Shown here: piece by piece, positions 12,289-23,266 of the stretch | How the letters are laid out: every line of letters begins with the position of its first letter | Position numbering within the stretch: position 1 is the stretch's first letter | Assembly: GCF_020283565.1 (NCBI RefSeq) | Contig: NC_060064.1 | Location: 16,450,337-16,514,336 of the forward strand | Length of the DNA: 64,000 bases | Direction of reading: 5' to 3' | From: Trifolium pratense | Lineage: Eukaryota > Streptophyta > Magnoliopsida > Fabales > Fabaceae | Notes under the pieces: generated by a model | Told to the model about the DNA's origin: nothing | What the model saw: only the letters and a program-made list of their open reading frames with translations | The model's database searches: none | Position numbers and translations under genes: made by a program

Positions 12289-12350
<62 letters not shown>
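12289..12350. repeat. (AT)31 microsatellite in internal region 1
   Basis: About 62 bp of AT. The equivalent position in internal region 2 (16648-16665) has only about nine units. Confidence 0.95.
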
Positions 12351-12353
<3 letters not shown>

Positions 12354-12893
12354 AGGGTGGATAGAAAGGCTCAAAGGTACCAAAACAACATGCCTCGTGT
12401 GTGCGACAAAATTACCAATCAATTAAAGAGACGACAAGCAAAATCGAGAGACAATACATGAGTGGATATCACACATAGAAAGAATGAGAAGTGTTTGGCT
12501 CAATACCTCACGGTTGGGTCGAATCAAAGAGCCGGTCAAAAAGTGTGCATTCCCTTCCTTTGCCTCTTGATCACATGAGTGCAACAAGCAATTGCACTGA
12601 AAGTATCACAAATCACACACGGATAGAATCAAGCAATTGATACTCAAGTAAATAAAAAGAACATGCCAAGATATCGAAACAAATTCCAAAGGTAAAAGAA
12701 ATTCCACAATCAAACATAAAAAGATTCAAGTTCAGAGTTTAAAGTACATTCATCCAGCCAATTCAAAGGAACATCAAACAATTATTCATAAAGTAGCATA
12801 AGAGTGAAAGGAAAGAAAGGACCGTAAACTCATGGGTTGCCTCCCATGAAGCGCTTCTTTCTCGTCATTAGCTTGACGCTTCATCATCACAAG

Positions 12894-14450
12894 TTAGGGA
12901 GGATACTTCAACTTTGATTCAACCCGGCTCCTCTTGTTCTCTTCATTCAAAGGAGCAATATTAATATCAAATAGTAATGATTTCACGCTTCCCGAATCAC
13001 TCTTGAGACCTTCCCATTTGGCCTTCAAATTGGTTCTTTCCTTCTTACTAGACCGTGATGGAGATTTCTTAGAACCTTTCTTCACCGAAACTTTCAATGT
13101 TGAAGTGGAAGACTTTTGAGGATTGACAACCGGATTGGGCTCTTCTTCTTTGGCCACCTTGTGCAAACAATAGATAGGAACCACACCATCCAAGTCCCAT
13201 CCTAGGTCGTCATTCACTTTCTCCGCTTCTTTTAACAAGTCATTCTCTTCTAGTGGAGTAAGCAAATCACTTATGATCATGGGTTTCCTAGAGTCGCCAC
13301 CCAAAAACACATACTTCCATTTAGGAGGAAGTTCTTTCAATTCCGGTGGCTTTTTTATTGCCTTTGGCTCTTTCTCCTCTTCTAGGGGGTTATCCAAATT
13401 TTGAAGAAAAATTTCAATCTCATGATCCCACTCTTCTTCTTTCCCATCTTTTACCACTTCCTCTAGCACTTCCACTTTGAAGCATTCGGATACCACTCCA
13501 CAAAATTCAAGGTCTTGGTTCTTGACCCTCTTCATCCTAGGATAAGGCATTCTAGCATATGGTGAAGGAACTTGAAACTTGGGGCCTTTCACAAGAGGTT
13601 TCTTGCCTTTCTTGGCACTAGACTCATGCTCCACTCTCTTTTCAACTTCTCCCTCATAAGCTTTTTCTTCCTTATTTTTTTCTTCTTTCTTATTTTCTTT
13701 TCTATTTTCAACTACACCATCCCTCATCTTTTCAACTACACCATTTTTACTCTCATCCTTCGTAGGATTCTCCACTACTTCCGGTGATGAAACTTCTCTA
13801 CTCCTCAAATTAATGGAATTACAACTTTCATTACGAGGATCCGTGGTGTCTCCACAAAATCTACTTTGAGTTTGTAGAGAAGAGACTTGCCTTGCTAATT
13901 GACCCATTTGGTTTTCAAGATTTTTGATGGAGGCTTCATGACGTTTGCTTGACACTTCTTGGTTTGCCTTCATCACCTCAAAATTGCCTTGAGTCATCTT
14001 CATGGCTAAGATAAGAGTATCTTCAAAAGATTCAAGGTGATCTTCAAAATGTTGATCTTGAGGAAATGCTTGATTCAGATTAGCTCCATAAGAACAATTC
14101 ATGTGATTCTTCACTCCAAGATTGAAGGTGTTGAAATGAGGATTATTTTGAGAGGTTGCTTGCACCAAACATTGAGCTTCTAGTTGTTTGGTAATGATTT
14201 GTAGAAAGACATTATTGAACTTGCAACTAGTTAAGAGTGCCTCTTGATTGTATGATTCAAACATGCCTTCCTTCCGCTTTACGATTTGCTCTTGCTGTTT
14301 TCTCAATCTCAGGATCGACTTCCAGCTCAATTGGACCTGTTCTCCGCATGCACAAGGAAACACACAAGTAGAACGCTCCGGGAGAAAAATATAAAACAGA
14401 AAAATAAGGAAAACACAGAAAATATGAACACTATCGCCTTGTCGAATCAA
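12894..14450 (-). CDS. Athila-type gag remnant fused to a pol linker (retrotransposon), unit 1
   Basis: 518 codons. Around residues 175-215 is the Athila Gag segment NLENQMGQLARQVSSLQTQ followed by an INLRS motif. Further on, PPELKELPPKWKYVFLGGDS, PMIISDLLTPLEE and CLHKV match the stretch that in full Athila elements joins protease to reverse transcriptase. The normal Gag N-terminal domain, protease and all of reverse transcriptase are missing. The middle is Glu/Lys-rich and likely disordered. The first 30 residues are hydrophobic and lie only a few bases from the primer site, so the annotated start may not be real. It belongs to a non-autonomous element; no host function is implied. Confidence 0.7.
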   Translation of the reverse strand: MIRQGDSVHIFCVFLIFLFYIFLPERSTCVFPCACGEQVQLSWKSILRLRKQQEQIVKRKEGMFESYNQEALLTSCKFNNVFLQIITKQLEAQCLVQATSQNNPHFNTFNLGVKNHMNCSYGANLNQAFPQDQHFEDHLESFEDTLILAMKMTQGNFEVMKANQEVSSKRHEASIKNLENQMGQLARQVSSLQTQSRFCGDTTDPRNESCNSINLRSREVSSPEVVENPTKDESKNGVVEKMRDGVVENRKENKKEEKNKEEKAYEGEVEKRVEHESSAKKGKKPLVKGPKFQVPSPYARMPYPRMKRVKNQDLEFCGVVSECFKVEVLEEVVKDGKEEEWDHEIEIFLQNLDNPLEEEKEPKAIKKPPELKELPPKWKYVFLGGDSRKPMIISDLLTPLEENDLLKEAEKVNDDLGWDLDGVVPIYCLHKVAKEEEPNPVVNPQKSSTSTLKVSVKKGSKKSPSRSSKKERTNLKAKWEGLKSDSGSVKSLLFDINIAPLNEENKRSRVESKLKYPP

Positions 14451-14456
14451 TCACAA

Positions 14457-14474
14457 TCCCCGGCAACGGCGCCA
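14457..14474 (-). other. Primer binding site for tRNA-Asp, unit 1
   Basis: Minus strand TGGCGCCGTTGCCGGGGA is fully complementary to the 3' end of plant tRNA-Asp(GUC) including CCA. It lies 6 bp inside LTR 2. Confidence 0.88.
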
Positions 14475-14480
14475 AAAACT

Positions 14481-15764
14481 TGATGGATAATTTTCGCAAG
14501 TGAACGAATTACCACGTAGTAATAAAAATATCGATCCACAGGGATTGTGTGATTAAACGAGTCTAATCGTGTTCATAAACATTATGCAAGAAATACACAT
14601 AAATTGGGGGTATGTTGAGTGATGAATTGTTAGAAAACGTGCTTTGATATAATGGAAAAGCGAGGTAGAATCATCGGAATCACTTAGTCTATAGCTAAAC
14701 CATATGCAATCTACTATATCATAGGAATCTACTCAAGTGTTCACAACTAGATCAACAAATTAGTGAATCGCAATCTCTTGTCAAAATTCACTCTATTCGC
14801 TGTCGATACTCCCCCGATCTCTCGGGCGGAAGCTACCTACAACGAATGATATGAAAGCGCGTCGATCGTTCGCTACACTCTATGTCTCAATCTCTCGACC
14901 GGAAACACTCGAGTGCTCAATGCAATTCAGTTCAGAAATTAAATCAATACTCTCGCACGTGACTTAACTCGAAATCATTACAACACTAATGAAGGATTAT
15001 AAAGCATTAAACATAGATTTGCATTGAATCAACACCATGAACAGAGTACATTCTTACATATAGCAGATTACAAATGATTCATCTACATCCTAGATTATCC
15101 TAGATCCTACCTCCAAAAGAAGCTTAGCTCCTCATGTTGCTTGATTCGCGTCCTCGCTTCAACTTCATGGCTTGAGAATCCATGCTATTGAGGTGCTCGG
15201 AGCTATCCTACGGAGTCCTTGATCTGGATCTTGATGCTTCCGAAATCAGAGAATAGATGAATATTGCAGAATTTTCCAACCCAGATCCAGAAAACTGACT
15301 TTTCCATATATACTGACTGCAACCACGCTGCGCGTGAGATCTACCACGCTGCGCGTGGTTGCTGAAATTAACACTACGCTGCGCGTGAGATGGGCTACGC
15401 CCCCAGCGTAGTGCAATTTTCTCCTTCACGCCGCGCGTGATAGATCTCACGCCGCGCGTGACTAAGTCAGTGAGCAAGTCTTCTCAGGTCAGAGTTTCAT
15501 GCCGCGCGTGGACAGTCCCCACGCTGCGCGTGATCAAAGCTGGTTTTTGGTCTCTCTGTGATAAGCATCACGCTGCGCGTGATGGACCACGCCCCCAGCG
15601 TAGTGCAAAACTGTATTTTTCTGCATAATTTCCTGCTTTCTTGTATTCTAAGTAACCTTGCTTCCGAGTTGATTTCTCTTGATTTTATTGCTTAAAACCC
15701 TCTAAAATGAGTCTAATGTCCCTCAAATAAGCATGGATTATGAGAGTGTGACGATCCGTCATCA
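14481..15764 (-). mobile_element. LTR copy 2 (shared middle LTR)
   Basis: 1284 bp. It serves as 5' LTR of unit 1 and 3' LTR of unit 2: it has a primer site on its left and a polypurine tract on its right. No target duplication flanks it. It shares with LTR 3 several bases that differ from LTR 1 (CACTTAGTC, AAAATTCACT, TTCGCTGTC). Confidence 0.93.
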
Positions 15765-17208
15765 CAACCCCAAACTTAAACCTTTCCTTGTCCTCAAGGA
15801 AACAACCTTTACCTCAAGCTTTTGTGTCAAGACCTTGGCATTTTCCTTAGATTACTCGAATCATACATGCGTGAGACTTACCTGATGATCAATGGTCCAC
15901 TCGCAAGCAACACTCAATTGCACAATAGTTCCCGCAAGGCATTTTCAAGTAACTCACACTTTTCAACCAATGCTCTATGATTTCATCACAATCCTCACAT
16001 ACACTCTTCAATCATGGTAAATCACTCAAATCAACACATCAAGCAAGTCAACAATAATTTTGCAAGTAGTCTACAAATTCATTCGGTTCACTTTGCGCAC
16101 ACACTTTAGAGGTCTTTTAGGGTTATAACGTGGCTTGGCTAGGGTGGATGGTGACTTTTTAGGATAAGTAGTAGAAAAACTTGGAGTTAGATCCCCCTAA
16201 GGTCAAAAAATTTATACACCCAAAACCCTTTTCTTTTTAACTATAGTGGACTAGAGAACTTTTTCAAATCATCAAACAAAGTTTTGCAATTCTTTTGAAT
16301 TCAAGGCTATCACTTCTTTTAGTACTTCTTTTCTATTTTTTTCACATTCATCTCTTTTTTCATTTTTTCATTTCTTTTCAACATATCCTTCTCTAAAGCC
16401 TTGAATCTTTGAAAAAATTTCAATTTATTCAACCAAAAACTTTTTGTAAGTTCTCTAGTACCCTCACCCCAAACTTCATTGTTTGCTAATTCCAAAGAGC
16501 AACCCCAAACTTAGTGGTGAGCATTGCGCATCAACCACTAATTAGGTGCCTAACCTCCAAGAAAGTCATTCCTTTTTTTTTCAAAAATTTCTTAAGGTTT
16601 TGCAAAAATAACATATTTTCTTTCAGCTCAAATTGGTTAAGCAAATGATATATATATATATATATGTAAGGGTGGATAGAAAGGCTCAAAGGTACCAAAA
16701 CAACATGCCTCATGTGTGCGACAAAATTACCAATCAATTAAAGAGACGACAAGCAAAATCGAGAGACAATACATGAGTGGATATCACACATAGAAAGAAT
16801 GAGAAGTGTTTGGCTCAATACCTCACGGTTGGGTCGAATCAAAGAGCCGGTCAAAAAGTGTGCATTCCCTTCCTTTGCCTCTTGATCACATGAGTGCAAC
16901 AAGCAATTGCACTGAAAGTATCACAAATCACACACGGATAGAATCAAGCAATTGATACTCAAGTAAATAAAAAGAACATGCCAAGATATCGAAACAAATT
17001 CCAAAGGTAAAAGAAATTCCACAATCAAACATAAAAAGATTCAAGTTCAGAGTTTAAAGTACATTCATCCAGCCAATTCAAAGGAACATCAAACAATTAT
17101 TCATAAAGTAGCATAAGAGTGAAAGGAAAGAAAGGACCGTAAACTCATGGGTTGCCTCCCATGAAGCGCTTCTTTCTCGTCATTAGCTTGACGCTTCATC
17201 ATCACAAG

Positions 17209-18276
17209 TTAGGGAGGATACTTCAACTTTGATTCAACCCGGCTCCTCTTGTTCTCTTCATTCAAAGGAGCAATATTAATATCAAATAGTAATGATTTCA
17301 CGCTTCCCGAATCACTCTTGAGACCTTCCCATTTGGCCTTCAAATTGGTTCTTTCCTTCTTACTAGACCGTGATGGAGATTTCTTAGAACCTTTCTTCAC
17401 CGAAACTTTCAATGTTGAAGTGGAAGACTTTTGAGGATTGACAACCGGATTGGGCTCTTCTTCTTTGGCCACCTTGTGCAAACAATAGATAGGAACCACA
17501 CCATCCAAGTCCCATCCTAGGTCGTCATTCACTTTCTCCGCTTCTTTTAACAAGTCATTCTCTTCTAGTGGAGTAAGCAAATCACTTATGATCATGGGTT
17601 TCCTAGAGTCGCCACCCAAAAACACATACTTCCATTTAGGAGGAAGTTCTTTCAATTCCGGTGGCTTTTTTATTGCCTTTGGCTCTTTCTCCTCTTCTAG
17701 GGGGTTATCCAAATTTTGAAGAAAAATTTCAATCTCATGATCCCACTCTTCTTCTTTCCCATCTTTTACCACTTCCTCTAGCACTTCCACTTTGAAGCAT
17801 TCGGATACCACTCCACAAAATTCAAGGTCTTGGTTCTTGACCCTCTTCATCCTAGGATAAGGCATTCTAGCATATGGTGAAGGAACTTGAAACTTGAGGC
17901 CTTTCACAAGAGGTTTCTTGCCTTTCTTGGCACTAGACTCATGCTCCACTCTCTTTTCAACTTCTCCCTCATAAGCTTTTTCTTCCTTATTTTTTTCTTC
18001 TTTCTTATTTTCTTTTCTATTTTCAACTACACCATCCCTCATCTTTTCAACTACACCATTTTTACTCTCATCCTTCGTAGGATTCTCCACTACTTCCGGT
18101 GATGAAACTTCTCTACTCCTCAAATTAATGGAATTACAACTTTCATTACGAGGATCCGTGGTGTCTCCACAAAATCTACTTTGAGTTTGTAGAGAAGAGA
18201 CTTGCCTTGCTAATTGACCCATTTGGTTTTCAAGATTTGTACATTCATCCAGCCAATTCAAAGGAACATCAAACAA
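17209..18276 (-). pseudogene. Truncated second copy of the gag remnant, unit 2
   Basis: 355 codons. The C-terminal part equals the gag remnant from NLENQMGQLA to the end, but the first ~14 residues come from non-coding sequence across the duplication junction (18240/18241). The duplication length (1180) is not a multiple of three, so this copy cannot be read through from the upstream one. Confidence 0.75.
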
Positions 18277-18388
18277 TTATTCATAAAGTAGCATAAGAGT
18301 GAAAGGAAAGAAAGGACCGTAAACTCATGGGTTGCCTCCCATGAAGCGCTTCTTTCTCGTCATTAGCTTGACGCTTCATCATCACAAG

Positions 18389-19945
18389 TTAGGGAGGATA
18401 CTTCAACTTTGATTCAACCCGGCTCCTCTTGTTCTCTTCATTCAAAGGAGCAATATTAATATCAAATAGTAATGATTTCACGCTTCCCGAATCACTCTTG
18501 AGACCTTCCCATTTGGCCTTCAAATTGGTTCTTTCCTTCTTACTAGACCGTGATGGAGATTTCTTAGAACCTTTCTTCACCGAAACTTTCAATGTTGAAG
18601 TGGAAGACTTTTGAGGATTGACAACCGGATTGGGCTCTTCTTCTTTGGCCACCTTGTGCAAACAATAGATAGGAACCACACCATCCAAGTCCCATCCTAG
18701 GTCGTCATTCACTTTCTCCGCTTCTTTTAACAAGTCATTCTCTTCTAGTGGAGTAAGCAAATCACTTATGATCATGGGTTTCCTAGAGTCGCCACCCAAA
18801 AACACATACTTCCATTTAGGAGGAAGTTCTTTCAATTCCGGTGGCTTTTTTATTGCCTTTGGCTCTTTCTCCTCTTCTAGGGGGTTATCCAAATTTTGAA
18901 GAAAAATTTCAATCTCATGATCCCACTCTTCTTCTTTCCCATCTTTTACCACTTCCTCTAGCACTTCCACTTTGAAGCATTCGGATACCACTCCACAAAA
19001 TTCAAGGTCTTGGTTCTTGACCCTCTTCATCCTAGGATAAGGCATTCTAGCATATGGTGAAGGAACTTGAAACTTGAGGCCTTTCACAAGAGGTTTCTTG
19101 CCTTTCTTGGCACTAGACTCATGCTCCACTCTCTTTTCAACTTCTCCCTCATAAGCTTTTTCTTCCTTATTTTTTTCTTCTTTCTTATTTTCTTTTCTAT
19201 TTTCAACTACACCATCCCTCATCTTTTCAACTACACCATTTTTACTCTCATCCTTCGTAGGATTCTCCACTACTTCCGGTGATGAAACTTCTCTACTCCT
19301 CAAATTAATGGAATTACAACTTTCATTACGAGGATCCGTGGTGTCTCCACAAAATCTACTTTGAGTTTGTAGAGAAGAGACTTGCCTTGCTAATTGACCC
19401 ATTTGGTTTTCAAGATTTTTGATGGAGGCTTCATGACGTTTGCTTGACACTTCTTGGTTTGCCTTCATCACCTCAAAATTGCCTTGAGTCATCTTCATGG
19501 CTAAGATAAGAGTATCTTCAAAAGATTCAAGGTGATCTTCAAAATGTTGATCTTGAGGAAATGCTTGATTCAGATTAGCTCCATAAGAACAATTCATGTG
19601 ATTCTTCACTCCAAGGTTGAAGGTGTTGAAATGAGGATTATTTTGAGAGGTTGCTTGCACCAAACATTGAGCTTCTAGTTGTTTGGTAATGATTTGTAGA
19701 AAGACATTATTGAACTTGCAACTAGTTAAGAGTGCCTCTTGATTGTATGATTCAAACATGCCTTCCTTCCGCTTTACGATTTGCTCTTGCTGTTTTCTCA
19801 ATCTCAGGATCGACTTCCAGCTCAATTGGACCTGTTCTCCGCATGCACAAGGAAACACACAAGTAGAACGCTCCGGGAGAAAAATATAAAACAGAAAAAT
19901 AAGGAAAACACAGAAAATATGAACACTATCGCCTTGTCGAATCAA
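18389..19945 (-). CDS. Athila-type gag remnant fused to a pol linker (retrotransposon), unit 2
   Basis: 518 codons, nearly identical to the unit 1 frame (one clear difference: VKGP in unit 1, VKGL here). Same Gag segment near residues 175-215 and the same pre-reverse-transcriptase linker; no enzyme domains. It keeps the full 5' part next to the primer site. Near identity between units points to a recent origin of the tandem structure. Confidence 0.7.
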   Translation of the reverse strand: MIRQGDSVHIFCVFLIFLFYIFLPERSTCVFPCACGEQVQLSWKSILRLRKQQEQIVKRKEGMFESYNQEALLTSCKFNNVFLQIITKQLEAQCLVQATSQNNPHFNTFNLGVKNHMNCSYGANLNQAFPQDQHFEDHLESFEDTLILAMKMTQGNFEVMKANQEVSSKRHEASIKNLENQMGQLARQVSSLQTQSRFCGDTTDPRNESCNSINLRSREVSSPEVVENPTKDESKNGVVEKMRDGVVENRKENKKEEKNKEEKAYEGEVEKRVEHESSAKKGKKPLVKGLKFQVPSPYARMPYPRMKRVKNQDLEFCGVVSECFKVEVLEEVVKDGKEEEWDHEIEIFLQNLDNPLEEEKEPKAIKKPPELKELPPKWKYVFLGGDSRKPMIISDLLTPLEENDLLKEAEKVNDDLGWDLDGVVPIYCLHKVAKEEEPNPVVNPQKSSTSTLKVSVKKGSKKSPSRSSKKERTNLKAKWEGLKSDSGSVKSLLFDINIAPLNEENKRSRVESKLKYPP

Positions 19946-19951
19946 TCACAA

Positions 19952-19969
19952 TCCCCGGCAACGGCGCCA
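19952..19969 (-). other. Primer binding site for tRNA-Asp, unit 2
   Basis: Same 18-nt complement of tRNA-Asp as in unit 1, 6 bp inside LTR 3. Confidence 0.88.
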
Positions 19970-19975
19970 AAAACT

Positions 19976-21272
19976 TGATGGATAATTTTCGCAAGTGAAC
20001 GAATTACCACGTAGTAATAAAAATATCGATCCACAGGGATTGTGTGATTAAACGAGTCTAATCGTGTTCATAAACATTATGCAAGAAATACACATAAATT
20101 GGGGGTATGTTGAGTGATGAATTGTTAGAAAACGTGCTTTGATATAATGGAAAAGCGAGGTAGAATCATCGGAATCACTTAGTCTATAGCTAAACCATAT
20201 GCAATCTACTATATCATAGGAATCTACTCAAGTGTTCACAACTAGATCAACAAATTAGTGAATCGCAATCTCTTGTCAAAATTCACTCTATTCGCTGTCG
20301 ATACTCCCCCGATCTCTCGGGCGGAAGCTACCTACAACGAATGATATGAAAGCGCGTCGATCGTTCGCTACACTCTATGTCTCAATCTCTCGACCGGAAA
20401 CACTCGAGTGCTCAATGCAATTCAGTTCAGAAATTAAATCAATACTCTCGCACGTGACTTAACTCGAAATCATTACAACACTAATGAAGGATTATAAAGC
20501 ATTAAACATAGATTTGCATTGAATCAACACCATGAACAGAGTACATTCTTACATATAGCAGATTACAAATGATTCATCTACATCCTAGATTATCCTAGAT
20601 CCTACCTCCAAAAGAAGCTTAGCTCCTCATGTTGCTTGATTCGCGTCCTCGCTTCAACTTCATGGCTTGAGAATCCATGCTATTGAGGTGCTCGGAGCTA
20701 TCCTACGGAGTCCTTGATCTGGATCTTGATGCTTTCGAAATCAGAGAATAGATGAATATTGCAGAATTTTCCAACCCAGATCCAGAAAACTGACTTTTCC
20801 ATATATACTGACTGCAACCACGCTGCGCGTGAGATCTACCACGCTGCGCGTGGTTGCTGAAATTAACACTACGCTGCGCGTGAGATGGGCTACGCCCCCA
20901 GCGTAGTGCAATTTTCTCCTTCACGCCGCGCGTGATTGATCTCACGCCGTGCGTGACTAAGTCAGTGAGCAAGTCTTCTCAGGTCAGAGTTTCACGCCGC
21001 GCGTGGACAGTCCCCACGCTGCGCGTGATCAAAGCATAGTGCAAAACTGTATTTTTGGTCTCTCTGTGATAAGCATCACGCTGCGCGTGATGGACCACGC
21101 CCCCAGCGTAGTGCAAAACTGTATTTTTCTGCATAATTTCCTGCTTTCTTGTATTCCAAGTAACCTTGCTTCCGAGTTGATTTCTCTTGATTTTATTGCT
21201 TAAAACCCTCTAAAATGAGTCTAATGTCCCTCAAATAAGCATGGATTATGAGAGTGTGACGATCCGTCATCA
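19976..21272 (-). mobile_element. LTR copy 3 (outer 5' LTR)
   Basis: 1297 bp, starts TGATGGATAATTTT and ends GATCCGTCATCA, followed by target duplication GTAAC (21273-21277). It differs from copies 1 and 2 by a small rearrangement near 21035: ATAGTGCAAAACTGTATTTT is inserted, a copy of sequence found about 70 bp downstream, replacing GCTGGTT. Confidence 0.93.
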
Positions 21273-21429
21273 GTAACCAAAAACTTACTTGACCCTATTT
21301 TTTTATTCAAATTAATTAAGTAACATTTGAATATTTATAAACTTTTTTATAATAAAGTTTATATGCATGAAAAATATACAGTTTAATGAAAGGCAGACAG
21401 ACAATAAACTACACCGCTAACCATTTTTT

Positions 21430-21930
21430 AAATAGTATTATCGTGAAAAATAATATTGGACCGGGCAATGGGCTAAAAGGGAGAAATCCATTAGGCCCAA
21501 TAAGTCTCAAAGTATCAAAGCCCAATCAAAATGATCCATGAGAGGAGGCGAGCCAACATGACGCGGCGAGACGGTGCTAGCAAGTATGTCGCGCCCAAAT
21601 ATCTTCTTCCTCTTCTATGTGTCAACTGCTTAACTTCGCGTGGAAGAAATCAACACCTCGTAACCTCCATAGCTTGGGGACGAAGGAAAAGATGACTACC
21701 CCTATTCTTGCGCTGAATCACCGGAGAAGACGGTGATGGCCGAATCTCCAGGAGTTTAAACTTGGAGAAGAATGAATATCAGTCTATAAATAACATCAAG
21801 CTTTCATTGTAAAAGGATATATGACATTTTTACTAAGATTCCCAGAATTAGGAATCAAACATTGTAATTCCAACATCACATTATTAATAATATAACCCCC
21901 TTTGAGTGTTCACCAGAATAAATATAAACT
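21430..21930 (+). other. Possible solo-LTR-like remnant
   Basis: GC-richer block with a TATA-like CTATAAATAAC (about 21784) followed by sequence that could end transcription (TTGTAATTCC near 21863). This arrangement resembles a Ty3/Gypsy LTR, but no clear termini or target duplication were found. Confidence 0.3.
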
Positions 21931-22029
21931 TTAATTGGTAAAAATAGCGGAAGAGTGATAAATTAGTTGATAGTTAAGGTTGGGAATTAGGGATGACAAT
22001 TGACCACATACCCAATGTGTAATTTCACT

Positions 22030-22480
22030 AAAATTAAAAATATTTTTAAAAAATAGAAAGAATATGAGATAAATACAATAAAAAGATGACATGCTTAAAA
22101 TTTAGAATGTATTAATTATAATTTATTTAAATGTATACACGAGAAAATACCTTTAATAATTTTATTAATTTAATAAGTTTTACAAGGAAGAGCTCAATAG
22201 TTATCTACTTCTAATATAATAAAATTGATTACTATATAATTTGCTAATTTATCCTTAGTAGTTTTAACCACGTTCCAAGTTTTGTATTCTTTATTGTAAT
22301 TTAACTAAAATAAATATTAAAAAATAGAAAGAATATAAGATAAATACAATAAAAAGATGACATGCTTAAAATTTAGAACGTATTAATTTTAATTTATTTA
22401 AAAGTATACACGGGAAAATACCTTTAATAAATCAATTTTACTAATTTAATAAGTTTTACAATAAATAGCACAATAGTTTC
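22030..22480. repeat. AT-rich direct duplication, about 170 bp, offset 271
   Basis: AATAGAAAGAATAT, AGATGACATGCTTAAAATTT, TATACACG, GAAAATACCTTTAATAA and AATAAGTTTTACAA occur in the same order at 22055-22200 and 22325-22470 with modest divergence. The class is not recognised. Confidence 0.7.
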
Positions 22481-22648
22481 ACTTATATTTTATAACAAAA
22501 TTTAAAATATTTTACCCTAAATATATTTTTGCATTAATATCATTATGAATTTAAATATTGCATAAAAATCAATGGATCTGTGCGAATGCACGAATCTCTA
22601 AACTTGTTTATAATAAAACTTTAATCAAATTAATATTTGAGATGATTA
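22481..22648. other. Short flank of the CACTA element
   Basis: AT-rich, nothing recognised apart from the target duplication TTA at 22649-22651. Confidence 0.4.
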
Positions 22649-23140
22649 TTACACTAGTAGAAAAAAGCTTTTTTACATCTGGCGAAAAACACTTTTTACA
22701 TCTGAAAAATGTCAGATGTAGGCGCACGAGACTTAGTAAGTATACATGTTTTACATCTGGCGGAGTCTGATGTAAAAAAACACTTTTTACCTCTGACCAA
22801 GGCGAAAATCAAATATTATTTTTTAAAAATTAAATTGGACCTTTTACATCTGACCAAGTCCACCAGATGTGAAATCTTAACTTTATTTAATTTTTTTTTT
22901 TGAAAAACCTGCGTTTTTTTTAATATATTTTAAATCCTTTTTTTTATTAAAAAAGTCTAACTCACAATGCCAACAATATAACATAACTTGCATCAAGAAC
23001 ATAATACTAAAATTCAACATTCAACATATAGTAATAATGTCGTTAAAATACAACCATTGAACATTCAAAATACAAATAAAAACATCATCATAATTAATAC
23101 TAATCCATTGTAACTTCACACAAACCAAGCTAGCTAGCTC

Positions 23141-23266
23141 CTAATCTTTCTCATCGGCATCATCATAATCTACCTCAGGATTATATAGGTCAAGAAAATA
23201 AGTTGCCCAGCGGTCTCGCAAATCATACAGCTCCTCCTTTGTTAATGTCGTGGGATCATTGAACAC
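23141..23266 (-). pseudogene. Terminal exon-like segment within the CACTA element
   Basis: After an acceptor-like TTGTAG the minus strand has 41 open codons ending in TAG, with KEELYDLRDRWATYFLDLYN followed by an acidic tail. The steady acidic/aromatic composition and clean splice site suggest a real last exon. I do not recognise the family; it may be the end of an element-encoded protein or a third captured fragment. Confidence 0.4.

Larger units (their letters stand above)
11406..14480 (-). mobile_element. Internal region 1 of the Athila-like element
   Basis: 3075 bp between LTR 1 and LTR 2. In element orientation it has a tRNA-Asp primer site beside LTR 2, a gag-type frame (14450-12894), the motif GGGAGGCAACCCA at about 12845 that I know from Athila-type elements, then about 1.4 kb of non-coding sequence, and a purine-rich tract AAGTTTGGGGTTG directly next to LTR 1 (11406-11418). 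No reverse transcriptase, RNase H or integrase frame is present, so it cannot move by itself. Confidence 0.88.
15765..19975 (-). mobile_element. Internal region 2 of the Athila-like element, with internal tandem duplication
   Basis: 4211 bp, the same as internal region 1 except for a shorter (AT)n and a direct tandem duplication of 1180 bp (17061-18240 repeated as 18241-19420). It has the same purine tract at 15765 and primer site at 19952-19969. Confidence 0.9.

Noticed and set aside
15764..15769. Target duplication around the middle LTR
   Set aside because: Left neighbour bases (AAACT) and right neighbour bases (CAACC) do not match, consistent with a shared internal LTR.
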